Assembly: GCF_000963005.1 (NCBI RefSeq)
Contig: NZ_JZHZ01000007.1
Span: 1,252,118-1,316,117, forward strand
DNA: 64,000 nt
Origin: Xanthomonas sp. GPE 39
GTDB lineage: Bacteria > Pseudomonadota > Gammaproteobacteria > Xanthomonadales > Xanthomonadaceae
Direction of reading: 5' to 3'
In this document: one piece after another, positions 7,816 to 20,593 of the stretch
How positions within the stretch are numbered: the first letter of the stretch is position 1
Layout of the letters: every line of letters begins with the position of its first letter
Made by a program: the position numbers and the translations under genes
The notes under the pieces: generated by a model
The model's input: only the letters and a program-made list of their open reading frames with translations
The model's database searches: none
What the model was told of the DNA's origin: nothing

Positions 7816-8805
7816 TCAGTTCTGTGTGACGTCCTCGGCCACCACGTAGGTATCGCGTCCCTTGTTCTTGGCCTGATAGAGCGCGGCGTCCGCGCGCGAG
7901 AACCAGTCCTGCCAATGCTGCTCGTCGCAGAGCATGGCCGCGCCCAGAGACACGGTGATAGCGCCACTGGGGCTGTGCAGGACGCTGCGCGTTGCCTCGT
8001 ACAGGCGCTTGGTGAACGCTGTCAGTTCGTGTATCGATTGCAGCCTGGCCACGATCACGAATTCCTCGCCGCCGAAGCGGAATACCTCGTCCGGCGCATG
8101 CACTTGCAGTCGCAGTAATGCCGCCAGTTCGGCCAGGGTGCGGTCGCCTTCGGCGTGCCCATGCAGATCGTTGATTTTTTTGAAGTGATCGATGTCCAGC
8201 ACGATCAGCCCATGTCGCCGCACCGTCCGGCGTGGATCGGCCACACGTTGCGACAGGCTGCGTTCGAGCATGCGTCGGTTCGGTAAACCGGTCAGTGCGT
8301 CGTGCGAGGCCAGTTGTTCCAGTTGCACGCGATCATCTTCCAGGCGCAGCGACAGCATATAGCCCAGCCCGGTGATCAGCAGCGAAACCGTCAGCAGCGA
8401 AAACATATGTTCCGGGCCGAGCAGGGGGCCAGGGGTGATGACCAGTAGCATCACGATCAGTGTGGTGTTGCAGGCCACTCCCACCTTGCGTGTGACCACG
8501 AAGAAGTTGCTCATCATCACCAGGTAAAGCCATGGCACCGCCGCATGGTGCAGTGCATGACACACCAGGGCGCAACCCAGTAGCCAACTCAGCGATAGCA
8601 AGGGGCCTATGCGTCCGTCGTCGTGGTGCAACGAGAGCCAGGTTGCCAGCGCTGCCAGATTCGCCAATGCCAGGCTGGCGACTGCCGTCCAGGGTTGGTC
8701 CAGCGATGCCTGGTAGGCACCGAAGAGCAGCAGCAGTGACGAGGTAGACGGCCCCAGAATCTTGATGATGCCGAGCCGGAATTGCCGGCGCATGGACACA
8801 GTCAT
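7816..8805 (-). CDS. Membrane-anchored GGDEF diguanylate cyclase
   Basis: The 329-residue protein has an N-terminal membrane domain with about five or six hydrophobic helices (residues about 12-155), then a complete GGDEF domain beginning near LASHDALTGLPNRR (about 165). The active-site signature is GGEEF at residues 245-249, and the metal-binding DIDHFKKIND block is intact at 204-213. It should make cyclic di-GMP from two GTP, sensing an unknown signal through the membrane region. The inhibitory I-site, normally RxxD five residues upstream of GGEEF, reads HAPD (236-239), so the key arginine is missing and product inhibition is probably absent or weak. An alternative start lies four codons downstream (ATG at 8793). 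Confidence 0.93.
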   Translation of the reverse strand: MTVSMRRQFRLGIIKILGPSTSSLLLLFGAYQASLDQPWTAVASLALANLAALATWLSLHHDDGRIGPLLSLSWLLGCALVCHALHHAAVPWLYLVMMSNFFVVTRKVGVACNTTLIVMLLVITPGPLLGPEHMFSLLTVSLLITGLGYMLSLRLEDDRVQLEQLASHDALTGLPNRRMLERSLSQRVADPRRTVRRHGLIVLDIDHFKKINDLHGHAEGDRTLAELAALLRLQVHAPDEVFRFGGEEFVIVARLQSIHELTAFTKRLYEATRSVLHSPSGAITVSLGAAMLCDEQHWQDWFSRADAALYQAKNKGRDTYVVAEDVTQN

Positions 8806-9338
8806 GATGCCGCGCTCGCAAGACCGTGCGGGTTTGTGCGGTATGGAAGGGCGATGCGAGAAACGATAAGCATAAAGCGGCGCGGTTTAGATAAAAGCGT
8901 CCGTATTTGGAAGGCAAGTTCCATGCCTGATTGTGCTTGACGGGATCGTTTCGCGCATTTCGTATACAGGCGAAGAAGTCATTGTGCTGTGTATTGTTAT
9001 CGGCGAACGACCGCTGTCACAGTGCTGCTGCGTGCAGTGGAGAGGAGGGTGTTCTTTGCCTTCGGCTGCCCCCGCATCGGGTGGGGGGAGTCCACGTTGG
9101 TTGTCGTCTGTAGCGTGCTGGGCGACATCATTTCGCAACGCGGTCAGGACGCCGTCGTAACACTGTCGCGCGCATGCTGGACTCACCAGCTGTGCGGCCC
9201 AAGGCGATGCTTAGGGCTGCTTCAAGGATGCAAGCATCCGCGGCTGGACCAATTCACTTTCGCGCACCGGCCGGCTCTTGCGGCTGCCGGTGCGCGTGGC
9301 ATGTCGGTCCATCGTGCGGCATTTGCCGATCTTCGGGT
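8806..9338. other. 533-base gap without a supported gene
   Basis: The stretch lies upstream of the minus-strand cyclase and downstream of the minus-strand carboxypeptidase. Short frames exist on both strands (for example 8933-9160 on the plus strand) but none resembles a known family. The only clear structure is an inverted repeat at 9261-9296. The left end (8806-8900) is relatively A+T-rich and should hold the cyclase promoter. The rest may be decayed sequence. Confidence 0.45.
9261..9296 (-). terminator. Inverted repeat downstream of the S10 carboxypeptidase
   Basis: CGCGCACCGGC (9261-9271) pairs perfectly with GCCGGTGCGCG (9286-9296) around a 14-base loop. It sits about 45 bases beyond the stop codon of the minus-strand carboxypeptidase. 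Reading the minus strand there is no strong T tract, so termination is likely but not certain. Confidence 0.5.
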
Positions 9339-10883
9339 TCAATTGGCCCGATACATCGCCATGACGTCTTGGCGCAGTGCGCGCTGGCTATCGGCGCGGT
9401 TGTAGAACATGTGGCCGCCTGGGTAATTCTTGACCTGGACCCGGCTCGGGTCGTTGCCCATCACCGGCATCTGGTCCACGATCAACACCGAACCCATGAA
9501 GGGGCAGGAGAGGTCGTTCCAGCCGTGCACGATCAGCACGCGCAGTTTGGGGTCGATTGCCACCGCTTGGCGCAGTTCGGTCACCGAGCCCTTGTGTGGG
9601 TCGTCGTTCCAATCCCACAGCGCGTTCACGTCGTAATTCAGCGCCTGGTAGCGCGCATTCACTTTCCAGCCGACAACGCGTGTCACGAAGTCGACCATCG
9701 CGGTGGTGGTGGGCGCAATGATGCTGTCCAGGATTGGATCGTTGGCACGCTGCTCCGGTGCGTTCGGGAACGGGTCGAAGGCGGTGACGTTGGAATCGTA
9801 GCGACTACCGAGTTCGCCTTTGTCGCGGAACACCTCGCGCAGATAGGCCTGGGTCTCCAAGCGGCCGCCGGCGCGGCGCACGTAAACCGGATCCAGTCCG
9901 GTCATTGTGGTCACCTGCTCGATCATGCGTTTGCTGCCCGCAGGGTCCGAACGTCCGCGCAGCAGCGCAGTGACATAGTCGCCGCGGGTGTATTCGACCA
10001 CCTTGCGCATCGCCTCGGGCGTCAGGCGCCCCTCGCGCTCCAGGTGCGCGGCGGTGATCGAGGGCAGGGTTAGCATCCATGGCAGCGGCGAGACGTCGCC
10101 GTTGTCGTCTTGGATCGGGTTCAGATAGGGCGAGACCAGCACCACGCCATTCATGCCCACCCCGAGCCGGGTCTGCAGATAATGGGTGATGCGTGGGCCA
10201 CGGAAACCGCCATAGCTCTCGCCGACCAGATACTTACGCGATTGCAGACGCTGGTGTTTCAGCAGCCAGTCGTAGATGGTGCGGGACAGATATTCGACGT
10301 CGGCCCTCGGGTTGTAGAGGTACTTCTTGGCCTGCTCCTCGCCGATGCGGGAGCGACTGAAGCCGGTGCCGACCGGATCGATGAACACCAGGTCGGTGAA
10401 ATCCAGCCAGGTGCCGGGGTTGTCGTGCAGGCGGGCCGGTGCCGAGCTGCTGTCGCCCTCGCTGCCGAACGTGACCACCTTCGGGCCGATCGCGCCGAGA
10501 TTCAGATAAACCGAGGCCGCTCCGGGGCCGCCGTTCAGCGCGAAGGTGACCGGTCGATCCTTGCCGTCCATGGTGTATGCGGTGTACACCACGTCGGCGA
10601 TGATCTTGCCCTGGGTGTCCTTGACCGGGAGTGTGCCGACCTTGACCGTGTAGCGCAGGGTCTTGCCGTTCAACTGAATGGTTTGGCTGGTTTGCGCATC
10701 GTCGGGCAGCGGTGCCGGCTTGTCGGCGTCTGCATGCGCAGCCGCATCGGGCTTCTCATTGCCGTGCTCCGCCTCGCTGGCGAGCGCGGGGGAAAACGGC
10801 AACATGGCCAGCAATAGCACGCTGGCGAGCAGGGACGAGGAGAGGTTCGACACGCATGGGCGCTCGGTAATGGGGATTGGCAT
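9339..10883 (-). CDS. Secreted serine carboxypeptidase, peptidase family S10
   Basis: The protein has an N-terminal signal peptide (hydrophobic SLLASVLLLAMLPFSPALA), a short charged linker, then a full alpha/beta-hydrolase carboxypeptidase domain. The oxyanion loop NGGPGAAS, the nucleophile elbow GESYGG, and the C-terminal catalytic His in PGGHMFY are all present, with the Asp expected in the VLIVHGWNDLSCP region. Family S10 enzymes remove C-terminal residues from peptides at acid pH, here probably in the periplasm or outside. The start is uncertain: ATG at 10883, GTG at 10853 (directly before the signal peptide) and ATG at 10946 are in frame. It lies downstream of parE on the same strand with about a 100-base gap. 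Family is certain. Confidence 0.92.
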   Translation of the reverse strand: MPIPITERPCVSNLSSSLLASVLLLAMLPFSPALASEAEHGNEKPDAAAHADADKPAPLPDDAQTSQTIQLNGKTLRYTVKVGTLPVKDTQGKIIADVVYTAYTMDGKDRPVTFALNGGPGAASVYLNLGAIGPKVVTFGSEGDSSSAPARLHDNPGTWLDFTDLVFIDPVGTGFSRSRIGEEQAKKYLYNPRADVEYLSRTIYDWLLKHQRLQSRKYLVGESYGGFRGPRITHYLQTRLGVGMNGVVLVSPYLNPIQDDNGDVSPLPWMLTLPSITAAHLEREGRLTPEAMRKVVEYTRGDYVTALLRGRSDPAGSKRMIEQVTTMTGLDPVYVRRAGGRLETQAYLREVFRDKGELGSRYDSNVTAFDPFPNAPEQRANDPILDSIIAPTTTAMVDFVTRVVGWKVNARYQALNYDVNALWDWNDDPHKGSVTELRQAVAIDPKLRVLIVHGWNDLSCPFMGSVLIVDQMPVMGNDPSRVQVKNYPGGHMFYNRADSQRALRQDVMAMYRAN

Positions 10884-10983
10884 CCTAGTGGCGATAGCGC
10901 TGTCAGTGGATGTGCATAAAGACAGGGTCAGGATGAATATGGTCATCCAACCCCTTGTCGCTCACCGTGGCGTGTACCACGCT

Positions 10984-12873
10984 CTAGACATCCAGCGATG
11001 CCAGGTCGCCCTTCGTCTCCAGCCACTGCTTGCGGTCGCTGGCGCGCTTTTTGGCCAGCAGCATGTCCATTAGCGCACGGGTGTCGTCGCCTTCGTCCAC
11101 GGTCAATTGCACCAGCCGGCGGGTGTCGGGGTGGATGGTGGATTCGCGCAATTGTTGCGGATTCATCTCGCCCAGGCCCTTGAAGCGGGTCACGCTGACT
11201 TGGCCCTTGATCTTCTCGCGTGTGATCTTTTCCAGCAGTGAGCGCTTTTCTTCCTCGTCCAGTGCGTAGAACACTTGCTTGCCCACGTCCACGCGGAATA
11301 GCGGTGGCATTGCCACGAAGACGTGGCCGGCCTTGACCAGTGACGGGAAGTGGCGCAGGAACAGCGCGGTCAGAAGTGTGGCGATGTGCAGGCCATCGGA
11401 ATCGGCGTCGGCCAGGATCACCACCTTGCCATAGCGCAGGCCGTCGATTTCTTCCTTGCCCGGGTCGCAGCCGATGGCGATGGCGAGGTTGTGTACTTCT
11501 TCGGAGGCCAGCACGCTACCCGAAGCCACTTCCCAGGTATTGAGGATCTTGCCGCGTAACGGCAGGATCGCCTGGAAGTCCTTGTCGCGCGCCTGTCTTG
11601 CGCTGCCGCCGGCGGAGTCGCCTTCCACTAGGAACAATTCGGTGCGCGAGAGATCCTGGCTGATGCAGTCGGCCAGCTTGCCCGGCAACGCTGGGCCCTG
11701 GGTGACTTTTTTGCGGGTGATCTGTTTTTCGGTTTTCAGGCGTGCGCTGGCGCGGTCGATCGCGATCTGGGCGATACGCGTGCCGGTTTCCACGTTCTGG
11801 TTCAGCCACAGGCTGAAGGCATCGTGCGCGGCACCTTCGATGAAGCCGGCGGCTTGGCGGGAGGACAGGCGTTCCTTGGTTTGCCCGCTAAATTGCGGGT
11901 CGGTCATCTTCAGCGACAGCACGAAGGCGACACGGTCCCACACGTCTTCCGGCGCCAGCTTCACCCCGCGTGGCAGCAAGTTGCGGAAGTCGCAGAATTC
12001 GCGCAGCGCATCGGTCAAGCCGCTGCGCAGGCCGTTGACGTGGGTACCGTGTTGCGCGGTCGGGATCAGGTTGACGTAGCTCTCTTGTACCAGCTCGCCA
12101 TCGACCACCCAAGCCACCGCCCAGTCGACAATTTCGCGGTCCTTCTTGAGGTTGCCGACGAACAGATCGGCCGGCAGGAGGTCGCGTTCGGCCAGTTCGC
12201 CGCGCAGGTAATCGCGCAGGCCATCCTCGAAATACCAGGTGTCCTGCTCGCCGCTCGCCTCCTCGTGCAGTTTGACGGTCAGGCCGGGGCACAGCACGGC
12301 CTTGGCACGCAGCAGGTGGCGCAGCGCACGCACGGCGAACTTGGGCGTGTCGAAGTAGTGGGGGTCGGGCCAGAAGCGCAGGCGCGTGCCGGTGTTTTTC
12401 TTGCCGACGCTGCCGACGATTTCCAGCTTGGAAGCCGCATGACCATCGGCAAAGGCCATACGGTATTCGTTACCTTCGCGGCGGATGAACAGTTCCACTC
12501 GTTTGGACAGTGCGTTGACCACGCTGACACCGACGCCATGCAAGCCGCCGCTGAACGTGTAATTGCGGTCGCTGAACTTGCCGCCGGCGTGCAGCCGGGT
12601 GAGGATCAATTCGACACCGGAGATTTTTTCCTCCGGGTGGATGTCCACCGGCATGCCGCGCCCGTCGTCGGAGACTTCGCAACTGCCGTCCTTGTATAGC
12701 GTTACCTCGATGTGCCGGGCATGGCCGGCCAGCGCCTCGTCCACGGCGTTGTCGATGACTTCCTGCGCCAGGTGGTTGGGGCGTGCGGTGTCGGTGTACA
12801 TGCCGGGCCGGCGCTTGACCGGATCCAGGCCAGAGAGAACTTCGATGTCGGCAGCGTTGTAGCGGGTGTTCAT
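10984..12873 (-). CDS. parE: DNA topoisomerase IV subunit B
   Basis: The 629-residue protein matches ParE rather than the longer GyrB. The GHKL ATPase part shows EVIDNAVDEALAGH, DDGRGMPVDIH and GGLHGVGVSVVNAL; the transducer part carries the QTKERLSSR block; the TOPRIM domain shows EGDSAGGSARQARD and the metal site DADSDG, with FKGLGEMNPQQL near the C-terminus. With ParC it decatenates replicated chromosomes and relaxes supercoils. ParC is not in the window. The length (about 630) and lack of the GyrB-specific insertion separate it from gyrase. The ATG start gives the standard MNTRYNAADIEVL N-terminus. Confidence 0.97.
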   Translation of the reverse strand: MNTRYNAADIEVLSGLDPVKRRPGMYTDTARPNHLAQEVIDNAVDEALAGHARHIEVTLYKDGSCEVSDDGRGMPVDIHPEEKISGVELILTRLHAGGKFSDRNYTFSGGLHGVGVSVVNALSKRVELFIRREGNEYRMAFADGHAASKLEIVGSVGKKNTGTRLRFWPDPHYFDTPKFAVRALRHLLRAKAVLCPGLTVKLHEEASGEQDTWYFEDGLRDYLRGELAERDLLPADLFVGNLKKDREIVDWAVAWVVDGELVQESYVNLIPTAQHGTHVNGLRSGLTDALREFCDFRNLLPRGVKLAPEDVWDRVAFVLSLKMTDPQFSGQTKERLSSRQAAGFIEGAAHDAFSLWLNQNVETGTRIAQIAIDRASARLKTEKQITRKKVTQGPALPGKLADCISQDLSRTELFLVEGDSAGGSARQARDKDFQAILPLRGKILNTWEVASGSVLASEEVHNLAIAIGCDPGKEEIDGLRYGKVVILADADSDGLHIATLLTALFLRHFPSLVKAGHVFVAMPPLFRVDVGKQVFYALDEEEKRSLLEKITREKIKGQVSVTRFKGLGEMNPQQLRESTIHPDTRRLVQLTVDEGDDTRALMDMLLAKKRASDRKQWLETKGDLASLDV

Positions 12874-13041
12874 GCGTTTTGGCAGGTGGCGCGAAGCAGA
12901 GCCGGAAGTGTGCGGGCTGCGGGGGGTTTTTGCACGCGGCCCGGTATTCAGGGCCGGTGTGGCGCCATTGCGCTAGGGTGTAGGTGGTAAAGGTGCGACG
13001 GCATCCCCCATCTTCGTCGCAGGTTTCAAGAGGAGTCCGCC

Positions 13042-13296
13042 ATGCAGATTCGCACATCGTTGATCCTGTCTGCCCTGTTCGCCGCAGCTCTCGCCGTGCC
13101 GGTGGCGATGGCCCAGGCGCAGAGCGCCGATCCGGCCGCCGCCGGTGCCGCCGCCTATGAGGCGCAGGTCGCCAAGGAAAAGGCCCAGGCCGAGGCCAAG
13201 GCCAAGCGGCGTGCCGCCGCTGCCGCTGAGCACAACGCCGGCAAGGGCGCGGCGGCACCCAAAAAAGAGGAAGAGGAAGAAGCCCGCAAGCCCTGA
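13042..13296 (+). CDS. Small exported Ala/Lys/Glu-rich protein of unknown function
   Basis: The 84-residue product has a clear Sec signal peptide (hydrophobic core SALFAAALAVPV, likely cleavage after AMA near residue 24) and a mature part of about 60 residues made almost only of Ala, Lys, Glu and Arg, ending in a PKKEEEEEARKP tail. The mature part should be disordered or a single charged helix. A ribosome site (aagaggag, from about 13027) precedes the ATG and a strong intrinsic terminator follows, so it looks like a real single-gene unit. I recognise no family. It could be a periplasmic buffer, cell-wall-associated or stress protein, but there is no direct evidence. Confidence 0.75.
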   Translation: MQIRTSLILSALFAAALAVPVAMAQAQSADPAAAGAAAYEAQVAKEKAQAEAKAKRRAAAAAEHNAGKGAAAPKKEEEEEARKP

Positions 13297-13320
13297 TGGC
13301 GCGTGGCAGTGTCGGTATCC

Positions 13321-13353
13321 GACGCCCCGGTTGCAGCCGGGGCGTTTGTTTTT
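13321..13353 (+). terminator. Intrinsic terminator after the small exported protein
   Basis: The stem ACGCCCCGG / CCGGGGCGT with loop TTGCAG (13322-13345) is followed by tttgttttt. This is a textbook rho-independent terminator and separates the small gene from pyrG. Confidence 0.9.
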
Positions 13354-13372
13354 GTGTGGCCGATGTCGCTGA

Positions 13373-15585
<2,213 letters not shown>

Positions 15586-15592
15586 TGGCAGC

Positions 15593-16429
15593 ATGAAACT
15601 GTGTGGCTTCGAGGTCGGTCTGGATCAGCCGTTGTTCCTGATTGCAGGCCCGTGCGTGATCGAGTCGATGCAACTGCAGCTCGACGTCGCCGGCAAGCTC
15701 AAGGAAATCACCGACAAGCTCGGTATCCATTTCGTGTTCAAGTCCAGCTTCGACAAGGCCAACCGCACCTCCGGCACCAGCTTCCGTGGCCCGGGCCTGG
15801 AGCAGGGGCTCAAGGTGCTGGAGGCAGTGAAGCGCCAGATCGGTGTGCCGGTGTTGACCGACGTGCACGAATACACCCCGCTGCACGAAGTGGCGGCGGT
15901 GGTGGACGTGCTGCAGACCCCGGCGTTCCTGGTGCGGCAGACCGATTTCATCAAGAACGTGTGCGCTGCTGGCAAGCCGGTCAACATCAAGAAGGGCCAG
16001 TTCCTGTCGCCGTGGGACATGAAGCCGGTGGTGGAAAAGGCCAAGTCCACTGGTAACGCGCAGATCATGGTCTGCGAGCGCGGTGCCAGCTTCGGTTACA
16101 ACAACCTGGTCAGCGACATGCGCTCGCTCAGCGTGATGCGCGAGACCGGCTGTCCGGTGGTGTTCGACGCCACCCATTCGGTGCAGTTGCCTGGCGGGCA
16201 GGGCAGCAGTTCCGGTGGGCAGCGTGAATTCGTGCCGGTGCTGGCGCGTGCGGCGGTCGCGGTGGGTGTGGCCGGCGTGTTCGCCGAAACCCATCCGGAT
16301 CCGTCCAAGGCCTTGTCCGATGGTCCCAATGCCTGGCCGCTGGAGCGGATGGAGGGCTTGCTGGAAACCTTGCTTGCCCTGGATGCCATCGCCAAGCGCA
16401 GTGGTTTCCCCGAGCACGGCCTGGGCTGA
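15593..16429 (+). CDS. kdsA: 3-deoxy-D-manno-octulosonate 8-phosphate synthase
   Basis: The 278-residue enzyme condenses phosphoenolpyruvate with arabinose 5-phosphate, the first committed step to Kdo for lipid A-core assembly. It shows [10 protein letters not shown] at the start, [12 protein letters not shown], the LTDVHE and RQTDF blocks, and [11 protein letters not shown] near the C-terminus. The start is open to question: ATG 15593 gives the usual [10 protein letters not shown]-terminus, but ATG 15575 has the better ribosome site (ggag at 15564-15567) and would overlap the acyltransferase stop. If the acyltransferase was inserted here, the upstream ATG may be a new start. Function is certain. 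Confidence 0.96.
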   Translation: MKLCGFEVGLDQPLFLIAGPCVIESMQLQLDVAGKLKEITDKLGIHFVFKSSFDKANRTSGTSFRGPGLEQGLKVLEAVKRQIGVPVLTDVHEYTPLHEVAAVVDVLQTPAFLVRQTDFIKNVCAAGKPVNIKKGQFLSPWDMKPVVEKAKSTGNAQIMVCERGASFGYNNLVSDMRSLSVMRETGCPVVFDATHSVQLPGGQGSSSGGQREFVPVLARAAVAVGVAGVFAETHPDPSKALSDGPNAWPLERMEGLLETLLALDAIAKRSGFPEHGLG

Positions 16430-16576
16430 CCCGGCGGACCGCGCACACTGGCCGTCTGTGCTGTGGAGAGTCCTCCTTGCATGCGTGATGTCGCCGTAAC
16501 GCGTGACGCATTTGGCAAGCTGCGGCACTACGGCGATAATCCGATGGTTTGCCGCCTTCCCCCTTATTCCTGGTAA

Positions 16577-17881
<1,305 letters not shown>

Positions 17882-17883
17882 TC

Positions 17884-18240
17884 GTGCGCAACTGGCGCTG
17901 GCTGTTGCTGGTGCTGGCCGGACTGCTGGCGTGGCTGCAGTACCGCTTCTGGTTCGGTCCGGGAAATTCCGGCGAGGTGCTGGTGCTCGAAAGTCAGGTC
18001 GAGCACCAGAAGCGCGATAACGAAGGATTGCAACAACGCAACGCCGCACTCGCTGCCGAGGTCAAGGACCTCAAGGACGGCGAGGCGGCCATCGAGGAGC
18101 GCGCGCGTAGCGAACTGGGCATGATCAAACCTGGCGAGAAGTTCTACCGCGTGGTCGAGAACGCGCCGGTGTCCAAGGCACCGGACGCTGACCCGTCGCC
18201 GGCGTCCACAGCGTCCCCAGCACCGGGCGAGCAGCCCTGA
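17884..18240 (+). CDS. ftsB: Cell division protein FtsB
   Basis: The 118-residue protein has a short cytoplasmic start (RNWR), one transmembrane helix (about residues 5-20, [15 protein letters not shown]), a periplasmic coiled coil (about 35-75) and the [17 protein letters not shown] block typical of FtsB/DivIC proteins. It forms the FtsQLB complex that licenses septal peptidoglycan synthesis. The start is GTG, two bases after the enolase stop; the frame is open farther upstream inside eno but those residues are not FtsB-like. The C-terminal 25 residues are Ala/Pro/Ser-rich and variable. The stop overlaps the ispD ATG by one base, the usual gene order in gammaproteobacteria. Confidence 0.93.
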   Translation: MRNWRWLLLVLAGLLAWLQYRFWFGPGNSGEVLVLESQVEHQKRDNEGLQQRNAALAAEVKDLKDGEAAIEERARSELGMIKPGEKFYRVVENAPVSKAPDADPSPASTASPAPGEQP

Positions 18241-18941
18241 TGGCGGCGGTCTGGGCCGTGGTGCCGGCGGCCGGTCGCAGCACCCGATTCGGCGGTGTCA
18301 CCCCCAAACAGTATCTGCAGGCCGGTGGGCGTCCCTTGCTCGCGCATGCGCTGGAGGCGCTGTTGGCGCATCCGGCGGTGGCTGGGGCGATGGTCGCACT
18401 TGGCATCGACGATACGCAGTGGCCGGGTTGGACCGAGCTGGCTGGCAAGCCGGTGCTGACTTGTCTCGGCGCGGGCAGCCGTGCCGGCTCGGTGCTGGCC
18501 GCGTTGCATGCCTTGCCGGAGTCGGTCAAGGCGGACGATTTCGTGCTGGTGCACGACGCGGCGCGTCCCAATCTAGCGCTGGCCGATTTGGACCGACTGC
18601 TGGAGACCGGTCGCGGCGATCCTGTCGGTGCGATTTTGGCCGCGCCGGTACGCGACACGCTCAAGCGCGCTGGCGATGATGGTGGCATCGACGGAACCGA
18701 GCCGCGTGAGCGTTTGTGGCGTGCGCTGACTCCACAATTGTTTCGTCGTTTTCAGTTGAGTCGTGCGTTGGAGCAGGCAGAGGCCAATGGTGTGGAGGTG
18801 ACCGACGACGCCATGGCAATGGAGTTGCTGGGGTTGCGGCCGCTCCTGGTCGAGGGGGCGGAGGACAACTTCAAGATCACCACCCCGGCCGATCTGGCAC
18901 GCTTCGAGTTCGCGTTGTTCCAGCGCGAACGGCAACCGTGA
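18240..18941 (+). CDS. ispD: 2-C-methyl-D-erythritol 4-phosphate cytidylyltransferase
   Basis: The 233-residue enzyme activates MEP with CTP in the non-mevalonate isoprenoid pathway. The nucleotide-binding start [19 protein letters not shown] is characteristic, followed by [10 protein letters not shown], the ALTPQLFR block and the terminal [14 protein letters not shown]. It starts on the base that ends ftsB. ispF follows after about 80 bases, reproducing the ispD-ispF pair that supplies consecutive pathway steps. Confidence 0.97.
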   Translation: MAAVWAVVPAAGRSTRFGGVTPKQYLQAGGRPLLAHALEALLAHPAVAGAMVALGIDDTQWPGWTELAGKPVLTCLGAGSRAGSVLAALHALPESVKADDFVLVHDAARPNLALADLDRLLETGRGDPVGAILAAPVRDTLKRAGDDGGIDGTEPRERLWRALTPQLFRRFQLSRALEQAEANGVEVTDDAMAMELLGLRPLLVEGAEDNFKITTPADLARFEFALFQRERQP

Positions 18942-19022
18942 CCGGCCCGTTGTGTACGACCGACGCTGCGCTTTGGTGCGGCGTGCGAATCTCTTCCTTT
19001 TGCGGACGACCTTTCCATCTCT

Positions 19023-19520
19023 ATGTCGATGTCTAACCTGCCTGCCTTCCGTATCGGCCATGGCTACGATGTCCATGCCTTCGGTGATGGCGACCACGTG
19101 ATGCTGGGCGGCGTGCGCGTCCCCCATGCGCATGGCGTGCTTGCCCACAGTGACGGCGATGTGGTGATCCATGCCTTGTGCGATGCCTTGCTTGGGGCAT
19201 TGGCGCTGGGCGACATCGGCCAGCATTTCCCGCCTTCTGATCCGCGTTGGAAAGGCGCCGACAGTGCGCAGTTCCTGGTGCATTGCCACAGCCTGTTGCG
19301 CGAGCGCGGCTGGCGTCTGGGCAATGCCGACATCACCGTGGTCTGCGAGTTGCCGAAGATCGGCCCACATGCGCCAGCGATGCGCGCGCGTCTGGCCGGC
19401 TTGCTGCACGTGGATGTGGATTGCGTCAGCATCAAGGCCACCACCAGCGAAAAACTCGGCTTTACCGGGCGCGGCGAAGGCATCGCGGCGCAGGCGGTGG
19501 TGCTGCTGGTGGCGCAATGA
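19023..19520 (+). CDS. ispF: 2-C-methyl-D-erythritol 2,4-cyclodiphosphate synthase
   Basis: The product (165 residues, or 163 from the second ATG at 19029) cyclises CDP-ME 2-phosphate to MEcPP. The metal-binding GHGYDVHAF at the start, the [11 protein letters not shown] block, [11 protein letters not shown] and the C-terminal [21 protein letters not shown] are diagnostic. It acts downstream of IspD (and IspE, not in this window). Its stop codon overlaps the truD start by four bases (ATGA), giving translational coupling. Confidence 0.97.
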   Translation: MSMSNLPAFRIGHGYDVHAFGDGDHVMLGGVRVPHAHGVLAHSDGDVVIHALCDALLGALALGDIGQHFPPSDPRWKGADSAQFLVHCHSLLRERGWRLGNADITVVCELPKIGPHAPAMRARLAGLLHVDVDCVSIKATTSEKLGFTGRGEGIAAQAVVLLVAQ

Positions 19521-20581
19521 GCGCATTGCCGCGCGCGTTCGGCTTGGCTGCGCTGCAGGCGCGGATGCGTTGTGCGGCGGAAGACTTTCAGGTCGACGAA
19601 GTGCCCGCGTTCGCGCCGAGTGGCGAGGGTGAGCACTTGTTATTGAGCGTGCGCAAGCGTGGCATGAACACCGCGTTTGTCGCCCGCCGCCTTGCGCAGT
19701 GGGCTGGCGTGGCAGAGATGGCGATCGGCTATGCGGGCATGAAGGATCGCCATGCGGTCACCACCCAGCGTTTTTCGGTGCATCTGCCCAAACGCGTGGC
19801 TCCAGCCCTGGAAACCTTGCTCGATGCCGACCTGCAAGTGCTGGAAACGCATTGGCACAATCGCAAGCTGCCGCGTGGCGCGCTGGCCGGTAATGCCTTC
19901 GTGCTGGTGTTGCGCGAAGTGCGTGGCGCGCGTGCCGCGATTGATGCGCAGTTGGCGCAGATCGCCGCGCGTGGCATTCCCAACTGGTTCGGCGAGCAGC
20001 GCTTCGGCCGTGACGGCGGCAACGTTGCAGCCGCGCTGGCGATGTTCGGCGGACGTCGGGTGCGTCGCGAGCAGCGCACGCTGCTGCTGTCGGCGGCGCG
20101 TTCGGAATTGTTCAACCGGGTGCTGGCGGCGCGGGTGAGCGCGGGTAGTTGGGATCGCCCGCTCGATGGCGAAGTCTGGATGCTGGATGGCAGCCGCAGC
20201 GTGTTCGGTCCGGAGCCATGGACCGATGCGCTGGCCGAGCGTCTGCAGCGCTTCGATATCCATCCTTCGGCACCGCTGTGGGGAAGTGGCGCATTGCGCA
20301 GCGCCGAAGCGGCGCAGGCGCTGGAACTGGCGGCATTGGACGATGCGCTTGCGCTGCGTCTGCGCGATGGGCTGGAGCGCGAGGGGCTGAAACAGGAACG
20401 GCGTGCGACCCGCTTGCGTGTCGCCGATCTGCATTGGCGTTGGTTGGACGGGCGCGATGACGTGCTGGAGTTGCGTTTCGCGCTGCCGCCGGGCAGTTAC
20501 GCCACGGCCTTGTTGCACGAACTGGGCGAGGTCGTCGACGCGGGCCAGACACGCGACGATTCCACTGCGGAGTCGCCGTAA
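19517..20581 (+). CDS. truD: tRNA pseudouridine(13) synthase TruD
   Basis: The 354-residue enzyme converts U13 of tRNA-Glu and others to pseudouridine. The hallmark [17 protein letters not shown] carries the catalytic Asp at residue 77; the [16 protein letters not shown] motif (about residue 155) and the [13 protein letters not shown]-terminal block confirm the family. A longer frame upstream lies inside ispF and is not used. The order ispF-truD-surE-pcm-nlpD is the standard gammaproteobacterial cluster, here interrupted by a minus-strand smr gene. Confidence 0.96.
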   Translation: MSALPRAFGLAALQARMRCAAEDFQVDEVPAFAPSGEGEHLLLSVRKRGMNTAFVARRLAQWAGVAEMAIGYAGMKDRHAVTTQRFSVHLPKRVAPALETLLDADLQVLETHWHNRKLPRGALAGNAFVLVLREVRGARAAIDAQLAQIAARGIPNWFGEQRFGRDGGNVAAALAMFGGRRVRREQRTLLLSAARSELFNRVLAARVSAGSWDRPLDGEVWMLDGSRSVFGPEPWTDALAERLQRFDIHPSAPLWGSGALRSAEAAQALELAALDDALALRLRDGLEREGLKQERRATRLRVADLHWRWLDGRDDVLELRFALPPGSYATALLHELGEVVDAGQTRDDSTAESP

Positions 20582-20593
20582 CCGCGCGCGGTG

